Shown piece after piece: positions 24,774 to 33,296 of a stretch of 64,000 bases of DNA (the first letter of the stretch is position 1; the number at the start of each line of letters is the position of its first letter). The notes beneath the pieces are model-generated. The model saw only the letters and a list, made by a program, of their open reading frames with translations, ran no database searches and was not told the origin of the DNA. Origin of the DNA: Clostridiales bacterium Firm_11. GTDB lineage: Bacteria; Bacillota; Clostridia; Christensenellales; Aristaeellaceae. Where the stretch lies: NCBI GenBank assembly GCA_001604105.1, contig LVAQ01000002.1, positions 1 through 64,000 on the forward strand. Reading direction: 5' to 3'. Position numbers and translations under genes: made by a program.

Positions 24774-25703
24774 TTAAGAAACACGGGTGAGGGTTGCTTG
24801 CGCAATCCCCTTCAAAAAATCAGCGCTCTCGCCAAATACATCCAGCGCGCGGATTGCCTCTTGTATGTAGACTTCAGCCTGTCGGCGTGATGTTTGCGCG
24901 CCGTGTACGGCCGGCCAGGTCATTTTGCCGCGCGCAGCATCCGTACCAGTCTGCTTGCCAAGGGTCTTTTCATCCCCTTCCTGATCCAGCAGATCATCAA
25001 TAATCTGGAAAGCCAAACCAATGGACTTACCAAACGTATTGCCTGCGGCAAGCTGGTGCTCATTCGCGCCCGCCAGAATCAACCCAGCCAAGACTGGCGC
25101 CGTCAGTAAATCAGCCGTCTTATGCTGATGGATATACGTCACAATCGACGCTTCCGGAGCTTTCCCTTCCATCGTCACATCAAGTGTTTGCCCGGCAATC
25201 ATACCCCGTACACCGGCATGGCGGGCGATGGTTTCGATCGCCGCAATGGCTTTGCTCGGCTGTGGCCAGACAAGCGCTGCCTCCAGCATAGTTTCAAAAG
25301 CAAGCGAGTATAGCGCATCGCCCGCAAGCAGCGCCACATCCTCCCCATAGACGATATGACATGTTGGCTGTCCGCGACGCAGAATGTCGTTATCCAGTGC
25401 GGGGAGGTCATCATGAATCAAGGAGTAGGTATGAATCATCTCAAGCGCCGTGGCAAAAGGCAATACGCGTTTCCAATCTGCTTGCAGCAGATGATAACTC
25501 GCCAACAGAAGCACAGGACGAATTCGCTTGCCAGGCAGCATGAGGCTGTAGCGCATAGCGCTGCGCAGCGGTTGGGGTATATCGCCCTCTAGCGGAGGCA
25601 TACTGGGCGCAACGGTGATGCTATCCCATGACCCTGCAAGCAAAGGATGGTTCTGCAGCGCCGTTTCCACCGTTGTTTTGTACATTTCGTAAGTTGGGTT
25701 CAT
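24774..25703 (-). CDS. ispA: Farnesyl/geranyl diphosphate synthase (IspA family)
   Basis: 309 residues. It condenses isopentenyl diphosphate with allylic diphosphates to C15 or C20 products for undecaprenol and quinones. Seen: GKRIRPVLLL near 58, the first aspartate-rich motif DDLPALDND near 98, a second Asp motif DDLLD near 240, and GKMTWP near 260. The ATG follows AAAGGAG. It sits downstream of xseB, the same xseA-xseB-ispA order seen in Bacillus. The first 40 residues are not conserved. Product chain length cannot be settled by eye. Confidence 0.92.
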   Translation of the reverse strand: MNPTYEMYKTTVETALQNHPLLAGSWDSITVAPSMPPLEGDIPQPLRSAMRYSLMLPGKRIRPVLLLASYHLLQADWKRVLPFATALEMIHTYSLIHDDLPALDNDILRRGQPTCHIVYGEDVALLAGDALYSLAFETMLEAALVWPQPSKAIAAIETIARHAGVRGMIAGQTLDVTMEGKAPEASIVTYIHQHKTADLLTAPVLAGLILAGANEHQLAAGNTFGKSIGLAFQIIDDLLDQEGDEKTLGKQTGTDAARGKMTWPAVHGAQTSRRQAEVYIQEAIRALDVFGESADFLKGIAQATLTRVS

Positions 25704-25800
25704 CGGCGCTCCTTTCTTCCACGCTGGTCAGGCTGTTAGCCCTTGCGCAATTATCAGTGCCTAAGAATAAATGGATATGCAATAATCCTGGTTGAAGCGG

Positions 25801-26076
25801 TTAGTCGTCCAGATCATCCAGCAGGCTGGATTGCGATACGATCTCGCTGGGCTCGATGGATATTCGGCCGTCTTTATCCGCTGTAACCTCCGAAAGCTTG
25901 GCTTTCGCCGCATTCAACCGCTCCATCAGGTTTTTTGCCAGCTTGGAACCCTCCTCATATGTGCTTAACAAAATATCCAAAGGCAGATCGCCGCCCTCCA
26001 TCTGTTCGGTCAACGCCTCAAGCCGAGCGAGCTCCTCTTCGAAAGAAGGCTCCTTATTTTGTTTCTTCGCGCTCAT
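25801..26076 (-). CDS. xseB: Exodeoxyribonuclease VII small subunit
   Basis: 91 residues. The conserved core FEEELARLEALTEQMEGGDLPLD is characteristic of XseB, followed by the helical LSTYEEGSKLAKNLMERLNAAK. It stabilises XseA, which degrades single-stranded DNA. Its ATG overlaps the xseA stop (ATGA), so translation is coupled. The acidic tail (DDLDD) is normal. Confidence 0.95.
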   Translation of the reverse strand: MSAKKQNKEPSFEEELARLEALTEQMEGGDLPLDILLSTYEEGSKLAKNLMERLNAAKAKLSEVTADKDGRISIEPSEIVSQSSLLDDLDD

Positions 26077-27290
26077 GGTGTTTCCTCCTTCGCCGTTTGT
26101 AAAGCTTTCGCCAAAATCCTGCCATCATGAAAGACAACCGAGAATGGCTTTGCACTGTCCAGCAGTTCAATGCTTTGCACAGGCAGTTCATTTTGGAGTA
26201 CCATGGCATACCCGCGCTTGAGTGTCCCATCCGGGCTGGCGGAGTGTATCCGCAGGGAAAGCTGTGAAAGTAAATGCTCTTTGGTGGCCAGGCTACCCGT
26301 CGCGAGCAGGTTCATCCGCGCAATAAGTTCCTGTGTGCGTATGGCGATAGCAGCAAGCATGGTTTGCGGACGATTGGCTTTCAACCTTTCCTGAATTGCT
26401 GTTAGGTGCGCGCGTTGTGTTGCTAGTGCTGTTTGCGCTGAACGTTGGATGCGCATCCAAAACGCATTACAATCCGCAAACAACTCCGCCTGCTCAGGCA
26501 CGGCAATCTCTGCGGCTGCGGATGGTGTGGCGGCGCGAACATCCGCCACAAAATCGGCGATGGTGAAATCCGTCTCATGCCCAACCGCGCTGATGACGGG
26601 TCTCTGGCACGCGGCAATCGCTCGCGCCACCTTTTCGTCATTGAAACACCACAGATCCTCCATACTGCCGCCCCCGCGTCCAAGGATGATCACATCCACG
26701 CCAGCCACCTGATCCATAACTGACAGCGCCCGCGAGATCTGTTCCACAGCACTCTGACCCTGCACCGCCACCGGATAAAGGAATAGCGGCATGGCAGGAA
26801 ATCGTCTCCATATGATGCGGGTAATATCATGGATCACAGCACCTGTACCGCTGGTAATAATGCCCACACCTTTGGGCAGCAATGGCAGGGGTTTCTTCAG
26901 TGAAGCGTCAAACAACCCCTCCCTGGTGAGTTGCTGTTTGAGCGCCTCCATGCGCAGGTACAATTCTCCAACGCCTTCTTGCTCCATGGCATCAGCGTAG
27001 AATTGGTAAGCGCCCGTTTTGGTGTACAGCCCCACATTGCCAGTGAGCACAACCTGATCTCCATCCTTGGGGCGAAACCCAACCGTAGCGGCGGCAACGC
27101 GAAACATGGCGCAGTTGATCGCACTCTGGCTGTCTTTCAAGCTGAAGTACCAGTGCCCGCTCACATGACGCTTGAAATTGCTGATTTCTCCACGAATGCG
27201 GATGCCGTGTAGCATGGGATCACCCGCAAGGCTGCGACGTACATACTCGTTGAGCTCTTCAACCGAAAGCGTCAAGCGCCGCGTATTCAT
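26073..27290 (-). CDS. xseA: Exodeoxyribonuclease VII large subunit
   Basis: 405 residues. An N-terminal OB fold (IRIRGEISNFKRHVSGHWYFSLKD) is followed by the nuclease core with GVGIITSGTGAVIHD, the GRGGGSMEDLWCFNDE motif and SAVGHETDFTIADFVAD, then the coiled helical region and C-terminal beta segment (LKRGYAM). It cuts single-stranded DNA from either end. The start codon overlaps the folD stop (ATGA). Confidence 0.97.
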   Translation of the reverse strand: MNTRRLTLSVEELNEYVRRSLAGDPMLHGIRIRGEISNFKRHVSGHWYFSLKDSQSAINCAMFRVAAATVGFRPKDGDQVVLTGNVGLYTKTGAYQFYADAMEQEGVGELYLRMEALKQQLTREGLFDASLKKPLPLLPKGVGIITSGTGAVIHDITRIIWRRFPAMPLFLYPVAVQGQSAVEQISRALSVMDQVAGVDVIILGRGGGSMEDLWCFNDEKVARAIAACQRPVISAVGHETDFTIADFVADVRAATPSAAAEIAVPEQAELFADCNAFWMRIQRSAQTALATQRAHLTAIQERLKANRPQTMLAAIAIRTQELIARMNLLATGSLATKEHLLSQLSLRIHSASPDGTLKRGYAMVLQNELPVQSIELLDSAKPFSVVFHDGRILAKALQTAKEETP

Positions 27291-28141
27291 TGCCGCACAA
27301 AGGCTTTTTCGGCCGCTTCTACGGTGTTGCTCATCAGCATGGCAATGGTCATTTTTCCAACACCCCCGGGCACCGGGGTGATAAAGCTCGCTTTCTCTCG
27401 AACAGCATCAAAATCTACATCCCCGCAAAACTTGCCATCAACTCGGTTCATGCCCACATCCACCACAACGGCACCATCCTTGACCATATCTGCGGTGATA
27501 AAGCGCGGCTGTCCTATGGCAGCCACAAGGATATCCGCATTTCGCGTATGGGCTGCAAGGTCATGGGTTCGGCTATGGCAGATGGTCACTGTCGCATTTT
27601 CTTGTAAAAGCAGCATCGCCATGGGTTTGCCGACAATATTGCTACGTCCCACCACCACAGCGTTTTTACCGCTTAGTGCGATACCCGCTGATTTCAACAT
27701 GTACATGGCTCCTTTTGGCGTACAGGCGACAGCGCCATTTTCGCCGCGCATCAGCTTTCCGGCATTAACATCATGAATGCCATCCGCATCTTTCTGCGGT
27801 AAAATCAATGAAAGCGCGCGCGAACCGTCCAAATGCTTCGGCAAAGGTAACTGAACCAACACCCCATGAATCCTGTCGTCATCATTGGCGGCATGTACCG
27901 CTTGCTCCAGCATCGACTGGGTTGCATCGGCAGGCAGGCGAACGGTTCGCGAGTAGATGCCCAGGCGTTCACAGGCCTTTTCCTTATTGCCCACATAAAG
28001 ATGGCTCGCCGGATCGTCTCCAACCAGAATCACACAAAGCCCGGGTATATGCCCTTCGCTGCGTAACCTGTCTACCCTGGTTTTCAACGCTGCTTCAACC
28101 TGTGACGAAAGCGCTTTTCCATCGATAAGCTGTGCTGGCAT
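27287..28141 (-). CDS. folD: Bifunctional methylenetetrahydrofolate dehydrogenase/cyclohydrolase
   Basis: 284 residues. It interconverts 5,10-methylene-THF and 10-formyl-THF. Signature segments: SHLYVGNKEKACERLGI with the catalytic Lys near 55, VQLPLPKHL, KDADGIHDVNAGKL, the Rossmann motif VVGRSNIVGKPMA and the closing TPVPGGVGKMTIAML. AAAGGAGG stands 8 bases before the ATG. It is followed by xseA with a 4-base overlap. The short gap upstream contains a hairpin but no recognisable ZTP riboswitch. Confidence 0.97.
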   Translation of the reverse strand: MPAQLIDGKALSSQVEAALKTRVDRLRSEGHIPGLCVILVGDDPASHLYVGNKEKACERLGIYSRTVRLPADATQSMLEQAVHAANDDDRIHGVLVQLPLPKHLDGSRALSLILPQKDADGIHDVNAGKLMRGENGAVACTPKGAMYMLKSAGIALSGKNAVVVGRSNIVGKPMAMLLLQENATVTICHSRTHDLAAHTRNADILVAAIGQPRFITADMVKDGAVVVDVGMNRVDGKFCGDVDFDAVREKASFITPVPGGVGKMTIAMLMSNTVEAAEKAFVRQ

Positions 28142-28224
28142 AGGAAGGCCTCCTTTATAACTTGATTTCGCCGCTAGCGTTGCGTTTGGGTTTGCCTGAG
28201 AGGTTCAAACGCCGCACTCTCTAT

Positions 28225-29181
28225 CTATCTCTGTTGCAAGTAACGCTTCATTCCCAGCCATGCGATACCTGCCGCATTATCCGCGCTGTATTGCGCTTGC
28301 CCAAAATGGACAGTTACCGGCGCGCCATTTTTTGCCAGGCGGTTTCGAATCAGTTCGCGCAATAGGTGGGAGGAAGCGACACCGCCAACGACTAACGCGT
28401 GACTTACCCCCGCTTTCGAGCAACCCGCAGCCAGCATTCGGGCTATGGTTCTGGCTAACATATCAAATACCTCAGCCGCGATTTGACTGTTGCCTGGCTC
28501 GCCTCTGGCAATCCATTGCTGACATTGGGTTTCCGCGCCAGATAAATGGCAATCCAGATCATTGCGCGATAAGCTTGCGGGCAGCAATGCCCTTACGGTG
28601 GTGATACCCTGCATCGCAAGCTCTTCCAACGCCGGTCCGGCCGGAAAGGCAAGCCCCATTGCAACGCCGACGCGGTCGATTAACTGCCCGGCATGCAAAT
28701 CCTTCGTGCCGCCCAAAAGGGTAAGCGTTCCCCCGTTGCTTTGCAATACCTCTGTCGTGCCGCCGCTGATGTGCATTGCTACAAAGCGCTCCGGCAATGC
28801 TCCTATACCCAGTTGCCCCGCCGCGATGTGACCTTGCTGGTGAGAAAACCCAAAGAAGGGAATATGCAGCATGTTTGCGAGCGTTTTCCCGTGTGATTCA
28901 CCAACCCGAAACACTGGCATATAGCTGCCTTCTTCATCTCGTGGCGCGGTTGCGGCCGCCACGGCGCATATGGTGCTACCGCCAAGGAATCCGCTCGCCG
29001 CCTTCGTAAGCTGCGGCAACTGCCTGACATGCGCAAAAACGGCCTCGCTTTGGCGAAGGCCGCGCTGCCCGCTTACCACTGGCAATAATAACCGTTGGGA
29101 CGTGACAACATTGCCCTCGGAATCCACGGCTGCTACCGATGTAGTGTAACAACTCGTATCAAAGCCGATCGCAACCTTCAT
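28225..29181 (-). CDS. TsaD/Kae1-like paralogue (M22 family)
   Basis: 318 residues, ASKHA fold. TsaD makes the t6A modification of tRNA with TsaB and TsaC. This protein has the same scaffold but altered signatures. The phosphate-1 loop reads FDTSCYTTSVA instead of ETSCDETA, and the metal site reads SHQQGH (His114 and His118 kept) instead of NHLEGH. HISGGTTEV and VVGGVASSHLLRE are conserved. It is therefore more likely the clostridial Kae1-like paralogue than the housekeeping TsaD, and its function is not established. The ATG at 29181 has AAGGAATG upstream. It lies 5 bases after nusB in the same operon. Confidence 0.8.
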   Translation of the reverse strand: MKVAIGFDTSCYTTSVAAVDSEGNVVTSQRLLLPVVSGQRGLRQSEAVFAHVRQLPQLTKAASGFLGGSTICAVAAATAPRDEEGSYMPVFRVGESHGKTLANMLHIPFFGFSHQQGHIAAGQLGIGALPERFVAMHISGGTTEVLQSNGGTLTLLGGTKDLHAGQLIDRVGVAMGLAFPAGPALEELAMQGITTVRALLPASLSRNDLDCHLSGAETQCQQWIARGEPGNSQIAAEVFDMLARTIARMLAAGCSKAGVSHALVVGGVASSHLLRELIRNRLAKNGAPVTVHFGQAQYSADNAAGIAWLGMKRYLQQR

Positions 29182-29186
29182 AGCGG

Positions 29187-29624
29187 TCATTCCTTCCGCT
29201 TGTTGCGTTCAATAGCGCCCAGCACCCCGTTGATATATCGGCTGCTCTTGGGCTCGCTGTACTTCACAGCCAATTCCATGGCTTCGCTGATCGATACATT
29301 ATCGGGTACATCATCACGGTAGCAGAGCTCATATGCGGATAGTCGCAGGATGCAAAGATCCACATGCGGTACTCTGGAGAGCGCCCAATCGCCGCTGCTG
29401 TGTGTTTCAATCAGCTGATCAAGTTCGCCTTCATGAGCCGCTACGCCGCTCATGACATCGCCGATATACGCTTGCTCGTCTTTGGAGGGTTTCTCCCCCA
29501 CTTCCTCGCCGTTCATGGCAAGTTGCTCATAAATTAGATCCAGCGATTCATCATCAGCTTCGCCGCCAGACATCCGTTCATAGAGCAGTTGGATCGCAGC
29601 CTGTCTGGCTATTGATCGCGCCAT
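29187..29624 (-). CDS. nusB: Transcription antitermination protein NusB
   Basis: 145 residues, all-helical. NusB binds boxA RNA with NusE (S10) and prevents early termination in rRNA operons. Recognisable are the N-terminal ARSIARQAAIQLLYE and the C-terminal half with ILRLSAYEL, NVSISEAMELAVKYSE, and SSRYINGVLGAI. GGAGTG precedes the ATG. It follows the DUF2273 gene by 22 bases and precedes the TsaD-like gene. Confidence 0.95.
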   Translation of the reverse strand: MARSIARQAAIQLLYERMSGGEADDESLDLIYEQLAMNGEEVGEKPSKDEQAYIGDVMSGVAAHEGELDQLIETHSSGDWALSRVPHVDLCILRLSAYELCYRDDVPDNVSISEAMELAVKYSEPKSSRYINGVLGAIERNKRKE

Positions 29625-29646
29625 TGATTACACTCCGTTTCGTTCA

Positions 29647-29877
29647 TCATTCGCCCTTGGGCGGAAACAGCCGGTTGATAAAAGTCTTGATCGCGTTGCT
29701 TTTGCCTTGAATCGCACCGATCCAATACCCAAGCAGGAATAACGCCGCAACCAGCATTGTGTTCCAAAATCCCAGGAATATGAGCATGAACGCAATCGCT
29801 ATGCCGCAAGCGCCAAGGATCAGGCCGCACTTCGGGGTGCCAATATTGAACCATCCGTTGCTGTTTGAAGTATCCAT
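29647..29877 (-). CDS. DUF2273 small membrane protein
   Basis: 76 residues with two membrane segments (about 16-34 and 39-55) and a basic C-terminal tail. This family is regularly linked to Asp23 and AmaP. AAGGAGG stands 7 bases upstream of the ATG at 29877; a second ATG at 29880 directly precedes it. The gene overlaps the amaP stop. Function is unknown; it probably acts with the Asp23 complex at the membrane. Confidence 0.85.
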   Translation of the reverse strand: MDTSNSNGWFNIGTPKCGLILGACGIAIAFMLIFLGFWNTMLVAALFLLGYWIGAIQGKSNAIKTFINRLFPPKGE

Positions 29878-30734
29878 CATACATCCTCCTTGCTCGGGTC
29901 GTCAGGTTCTGGTTGCGTGTCTGCGGTAAGGGGTTCTGGTTCTGTGCGCTTTTGGTTGTCATCGTCTGCGCTTATTTCGACGGAATCGTTGGAAACCGGC
30001 GGTTGCGGAATGTTGTGCGGTTTCTCCTCCCGCCTGAACAAACGCTGGTGCAGCGGCCTTTTCTCTGTTTCCTGCGATGGCTGCGCATCGGATGGCATCA
30101 TATTCTGTGCTGTTTCATGAAGGCTGCCCATTACGACGCCCGCCTTTGCGGCAGCTTCCACATCTGCATGCAGCGTGTTTTCTGCGATCGGGGTCATGGT
30201 TGCGTGAAGGTTGTTGTTGGTTTCCACCATAACACGCACTTCCTTAACATCAACGCCGGAACAGGATGTAATGTACTGCTTTATCTGCTTTTGTAGCGCG
30301 CTGACGGCAATGGGAATGTTGACCCCGCTCGCAAGCGCGATACGAATACTGGCGATGATCCCATCGCGCGCATGCAGAATGCGGATATCGCTCACCTTGA
30401 GTTCATCATGCGTATCGACGCATTTTCTGACCATGCTCTCCATGGCATTGATGGAGATACTCAAATCACCATATTCTGTATGCTGGAGGATAAAGCGCCG
30501 CTCACGGTTGGAACGGAACAGCAACAGCACGCCACGAATGCCAATCAAGCCGAACAATATGGCGACAGCCATCATCACTACACGTTGCCATAATACGAAG
30601 GTCTGATCCAGAAACGATAGATCCAACCGGAAAAGGAAAAACCCCGAACCGAATATGAAAAGTGCCGCACCGATTCCCAGCATGACAAGGCCGCTTACAG
30701 CACCTAAAATACGGTCCCACACTTTTAACCTCAA
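29877..30734 (-). CDS. amaP: AmaP-like membrane anchor for Asp23
   Basis: 285 residues. Two N-terminal membrane segments (about 10-35 and 50-72) are followed by an alkaline-shock-like alpha/beta domain (about 80-175, GDLSISINAMESMVRK and VKEVRVMVE), then a long charged, Pro/Glu-rich tail. In Staphylococcus, AmaP anchors Asp23 to the membrane. The start is TTG at 30734 with GGGGGG 6 bases upstream. It lies between asp23 and the DUF2273 gene, which supports the name. The C-terminal tail (about 100 residues) is longer than in Staphylococcus. Confidence 0.82.
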   Translation of the reverse strand: MRLKVWDRILGAVSGLVMLGIGAALFIFGSGFFLFRLDLSFLDQTFVLWQRVVMMAVAILFGLIGIRGVLLLFRSNRERRFILQHTEYGDLSISINAMESMVRKCVDTHDELKVSDIRILHARDGIIASIRIALASGVNIPIAVSALQKQIKQYITSCSGVDVKEVRVMVETNNNLHATMTPIAENTLHADVEAAAKAGVVMGSLHETAQNMMPSDAQPSQETEKRPLHQRLFRREEKPHNIPQPPVSNDSVEISADDDNQKRTEPEPLTADTQPEPDDPSKEDV

Positions 30735-30824
30735 GAAAGTCCCCCCTTATCCCGAACCATCGATGATAACGGTTCTCTGACATCCCGTTTCACCAGTTCC
30801 GTTTTGGCCTGCAAACAAAGCAAA

Positions 30825-30853
30825 CCCCAAAAGACCATATCGGCCCTTCGGGG
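30825..30853 (-). terminator. Attenuator-like hairpin between asp23 and amaP
   Basis: On the minus strand, CCCCGAAGGGCC pairs with GGTCTTTTGGGG (12 bp with several G-U pairs), followed by TTTGCTTTG. It lies 8 bases past the asp23 stop and would let asp23 be expressed more strongly than the genes downstream. Confidence 0.6.
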
Positions 30854-30861
30854 TCGGCAAC

Positions 30862-31410
30862 TTAAGCCTCCGGCATCATTGGCGTACCTTCCCCGCCATC
30901 TTCGGCGGTTTGTGACGTTTCTACGGGTGGCTCCTTGCCCTGCGAAGGAATCTTTTTATCTTTCTGATCGCGTCCATCGGAGACTTTTCCGAGCTCTGCA
31001 CTGTCAATGCCTGCCTGTACTTCCTTATTCTCTTTATCAAAGCTTACGCCTTGAACATGTACATCCACGCGAACAACATGTAGCCCCGTCATAGTCTCTA
31101 TTGCTTTTCGAACGTTCTCCTGAACGTTGAGTGCAGCAGTCTGTATAGGCGTGCCGTACTCTACGATTACATATAGATCGACCGAAGCTTCCTCCGAGCC
31201 GATTTCAACCTTCACACCCTTGGTGATATTGCGGTTGCGACTAAAAACTTCGGAAATGCCGCCACTGGTGCACATTCCCGCAATGCCTTCGACCTCATTG
31301 GCAGCTACGCCAGCAATCACGGCAATGACTTCATTGGCATAGATGATGGTTCCCGTGGAATCATCTTCTTTTTGCAGGCTCAAAGGCAAGTTGTCCTTCT
31401 TTGCGGCCAT
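30862..31410 (-). CDS. Asp23/Gls24 family envelope stress protein
   Basis: 182 residues. The Asp23 core is at about 18-130: GTIIYANEVIAVIAGVAANEVEGIAGM, then VEIGSEEASVDLYVIVEYG and VQENVRKAIETMTGL. The tail (130-182) is charged and disordered. Members form a membrane-tethered network linked to envelope stress. The ATG at 31410 has AGGAGG 8 bases upstream. A strong promoter lies at 31448-31476, and a hairpin follows the gene, so it is probably the most highly expressed of the module. Confidence 0.92.
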   Translation of the reverse strand: MAAKKDNLPLSLQKEDDSTGTIIYANEVIAVIAGVAANEVEGIAGMCTSGGISEVFSRNRNITKGVKVEIGSEEASVDLYVIVEYGTPIQTAALNVQENVRKAIETMTGLHVVRVDVHVQGVSFDKENKEVQAGIDSAELGKVSDGRDQKDKKIPSQGKEPPVETSQTAEDGGEGTPMMPEA

Positions 31411-31447
31411 GCTTAACACCTCCTATGGTACGTGGTTCCTAAACCGT

Positions 31448-31476
31448 AGTATAACAGATAATCAGGACGTTGACAA
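31448..31476 (-). promoter_or_regulatory. Promoter of the asp23 operon
   Basis: On the minus strand, TTGTCA, a 17-bp spacer and TATACT, 37 bases before the asp23 ATG. The operon it starts may run through amaP, DUF2273, nusB, the TsaD-like gene, folD, xseA, xseB and ispA. Confidence 0.75.
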
Positions 31477-31518
31477 TGTACGCGTTATAAAAACTATGCG
31501 GCGCAAGTAGTGTGCGTG

Positions 31519-33291
31519 TTACTTGTCTACCGTAATTTTTAACTGCGTGAGCTGCTCCTGTTGCACGGTGCCCGGCGTTTCCATCATCAGACAAACACCA
31601 TTCTGAATTTTCGGGAATGCCAGCACATCGCGCAAACTATCCGCGCCTGCCAGAATCATCACAAGCCTGTCAATCCCAAAGGCAAAGCCGCCATGCGGAG
31701 GGGTGCCGTACTGAAAAGCCTCCAGCAAAAAGCCAAACTTCTCCTGCGCTTCTTCTGGCGAAAAACCGATCAGGCTGAACATTCTTGACTGTAAATCGCT
31801 TTGGTGAATACGGATACTACCTGACCCCATTTCGATACCATTGAGCACCAGATCGTAGGATTTTGCTCGAACCGCAATGGGATCCGTCTCCATGAGCGCT
31901 TCATCTTCCTCCATGATGGATGTGAAAGGATGATGTTCCGCCACGTAGCGTTTATCTTCCTCATCCCAGGAGACTAGCGGGAATTCGGTGATCCAAAGCA
32001 GGTCATAATGCTCTTTATTCACCAGCCCAAGATCCCGCCCCAGTTTCAGGCGCAACTGACCCATCGCTGTTAAGGCCACAAGTCTCTTATCCGCAATTAC
32101 AAACAAAGCGTCTCCAGCTTTGCAATCCATCTTTTCAAGCAGACGCGACATGCTGTCTCCCTGCATTGCTTTGGCAAAGCTGGAGCGTAAGGTGCCATCC
32201 GCATTGGGGATCGCCCAGGCAAGACCCTTGACATGGTAGGTCTTCACATATTCCTGTAGAGCATCCAGCTCTTTTCGGGTGAGTGTACCTGCACCTTTAG
32301 CGCAAATGGCACAAAGGCTCTGACCCTCGGCCAGCGCATTTTCAAATACGGCAAACCCGCACCCGCGTACGGTTTCGGTAACATCGCTGATCTCCATGCC
32401 AAACCGGGTATCCGGCTTATCGCTGCCAAACCGAGCCATTGCGTCGCGCCATGTGAGGCGGGGAAGCGGCAACGTGATATCCAGCCCCATCACCTCGCGA
32501 AACACGTGCTGAAAAGCACCTTCCACGACTGTTTGAATATCCTCCGGCTCAATAAAGCTCATTTCCATGTCAAATTGTGTGAATTCCGGCTGACGGTCCG
32601 CACGGCCATCCTCATCCCGGAAACAGCGCGCAACCTGATAATACCTGTCCAGCCCTGCCAGCATCAGCAGTTGTTTGTAAATCTGCGGGCTCTGTGGCAA
32701 AGCATAGAACAGCCCCGGCTTCTGCCGATAAGGCACCAGATAATCGCGGGCGCCTTCCGGTGTCGATTTTGTCAGAATGGGCGTTTCCACTTCCACAAAA
32801 TCCTGTTGATCAATATATTCGCGCAAGCTCTTGATGACTTGATGGCGGAAGCGGAGCATGGCTTGCATGCTCGGACGGCGCAAATCAAGGTAACGGTACT
32901 TCAGCCGCAGCGATTCTTGCTCATTGGCGTTATCATCTGTGTAGATCGGCGGTGTTTTAGCGCTGTTGAGCACGCTCAGCACAGCAGCCGCTACCTCAAT
33001 CTCGCCGGTACGCATCTTTGGATTGACCGCTTCGGGAGCGCGGCCGCGTACTGTGCCCTTTACTTCAATAACATATTCACCACGGAGGCTTTCCGCTAAT
33101 GTAAAAACATACGCTGCGATCGTGGTAGTATCAAATACCACTTGCACGATGCCTGTATGATCGCGCAGCGATACAAAAATCAAGCCGCCTAAGTTGCGCG
33201 TGCGCTGTACCCATCCTTTGAGAACCACCTGTTTTCCGATGTCGCCCGATACGATCTCCCCGCACATGTGGGTGCGCCTGGTCATTGTCAT
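31519..33291 (-). CDS. aspS: Aspartyl-tRNA synthetase
   Basis: 590 residues, class IIb, bacterial type. An anticodon-binding OB fold (about 15-105, GWVQRTRNLGGLIFVSLRD) is followed by the catalytic core: motif 2 with CFRDEDGRADRQPEFTQ, a bacterial GAD insertion (about 290-420), and motif 3 with GIDRLVMIL. GGAGG precedes the ATG. It starts 5 bases after hisS, the usual hisS-aspS pair. The residue after RTRN is Leu, as in discriminating enzymes that charge only tRNA-Asp, though that is a weak predictor. Confidence 0.96.
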   Translation of the reverse strand: MTMTRRTHMCGEIVSGDIGKQVVLKGWVQRTRNLGGLIFVSLRDHTGIVQVVFDTTTIAAYVFTLAESLRGEYVIEVKGTVRGRAPEAVNPKMRTGEIEVAAAVLSVLNSAKTPPIYTDDNANEQESLRLKYRYLDLRRPSMQAMLRFRHQVIKSLREYIDQQDFVEVETPILTKSTPEGARDYLVPYRQKPGLFYALPQSPQIYKQLLMLAGLDRYYQVARCFRDEDGRADRQPEFTQFDMEMSFIEPEDIQTVVEGAFQHVFREVMGLDITLPLPRLTWRDAMARFGSDKPDTRFGMEISDVTETVRGCGFAVFENALAEGQSLCAICAKGAGTLTRKELDALQEYVKTYHVKGLAWAIPNADGTLRSSFAKAMQGDSMSRLLEKMDCKAGDALFVIADKRLVALTAMGQLRLKLGRDLGLVNKEHYDLLWITEFPLVSWDEEDKRYVAEHHPFTSIMEEDEALMETDPIAVRAKSYDLVLNGIEMGSGSIRIHQSDLQSRMFSLIGFSPEEAQEKFGFLLEAFQYGTPPHGGFAFGIDRLVMILAGADSLRDVLAFPKIQNGVCLMMETPGTVQQEQLTQLKITVDK

Positions 33292-33296
33292 GGGGG

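Noticed and set aside
28182..28222. Glycine-riboswitch-like words (GAGAG...CTCTCAGGCAAA) before folD on the minus strand
   Set aside because: Only 14 bases separate the two arms, and the CCGAAG core and second aptamer are missing. No ZTP or THF riboswitch core is present either. The bases instead form a simple GCGTTTG/CAAACGC hairpin.
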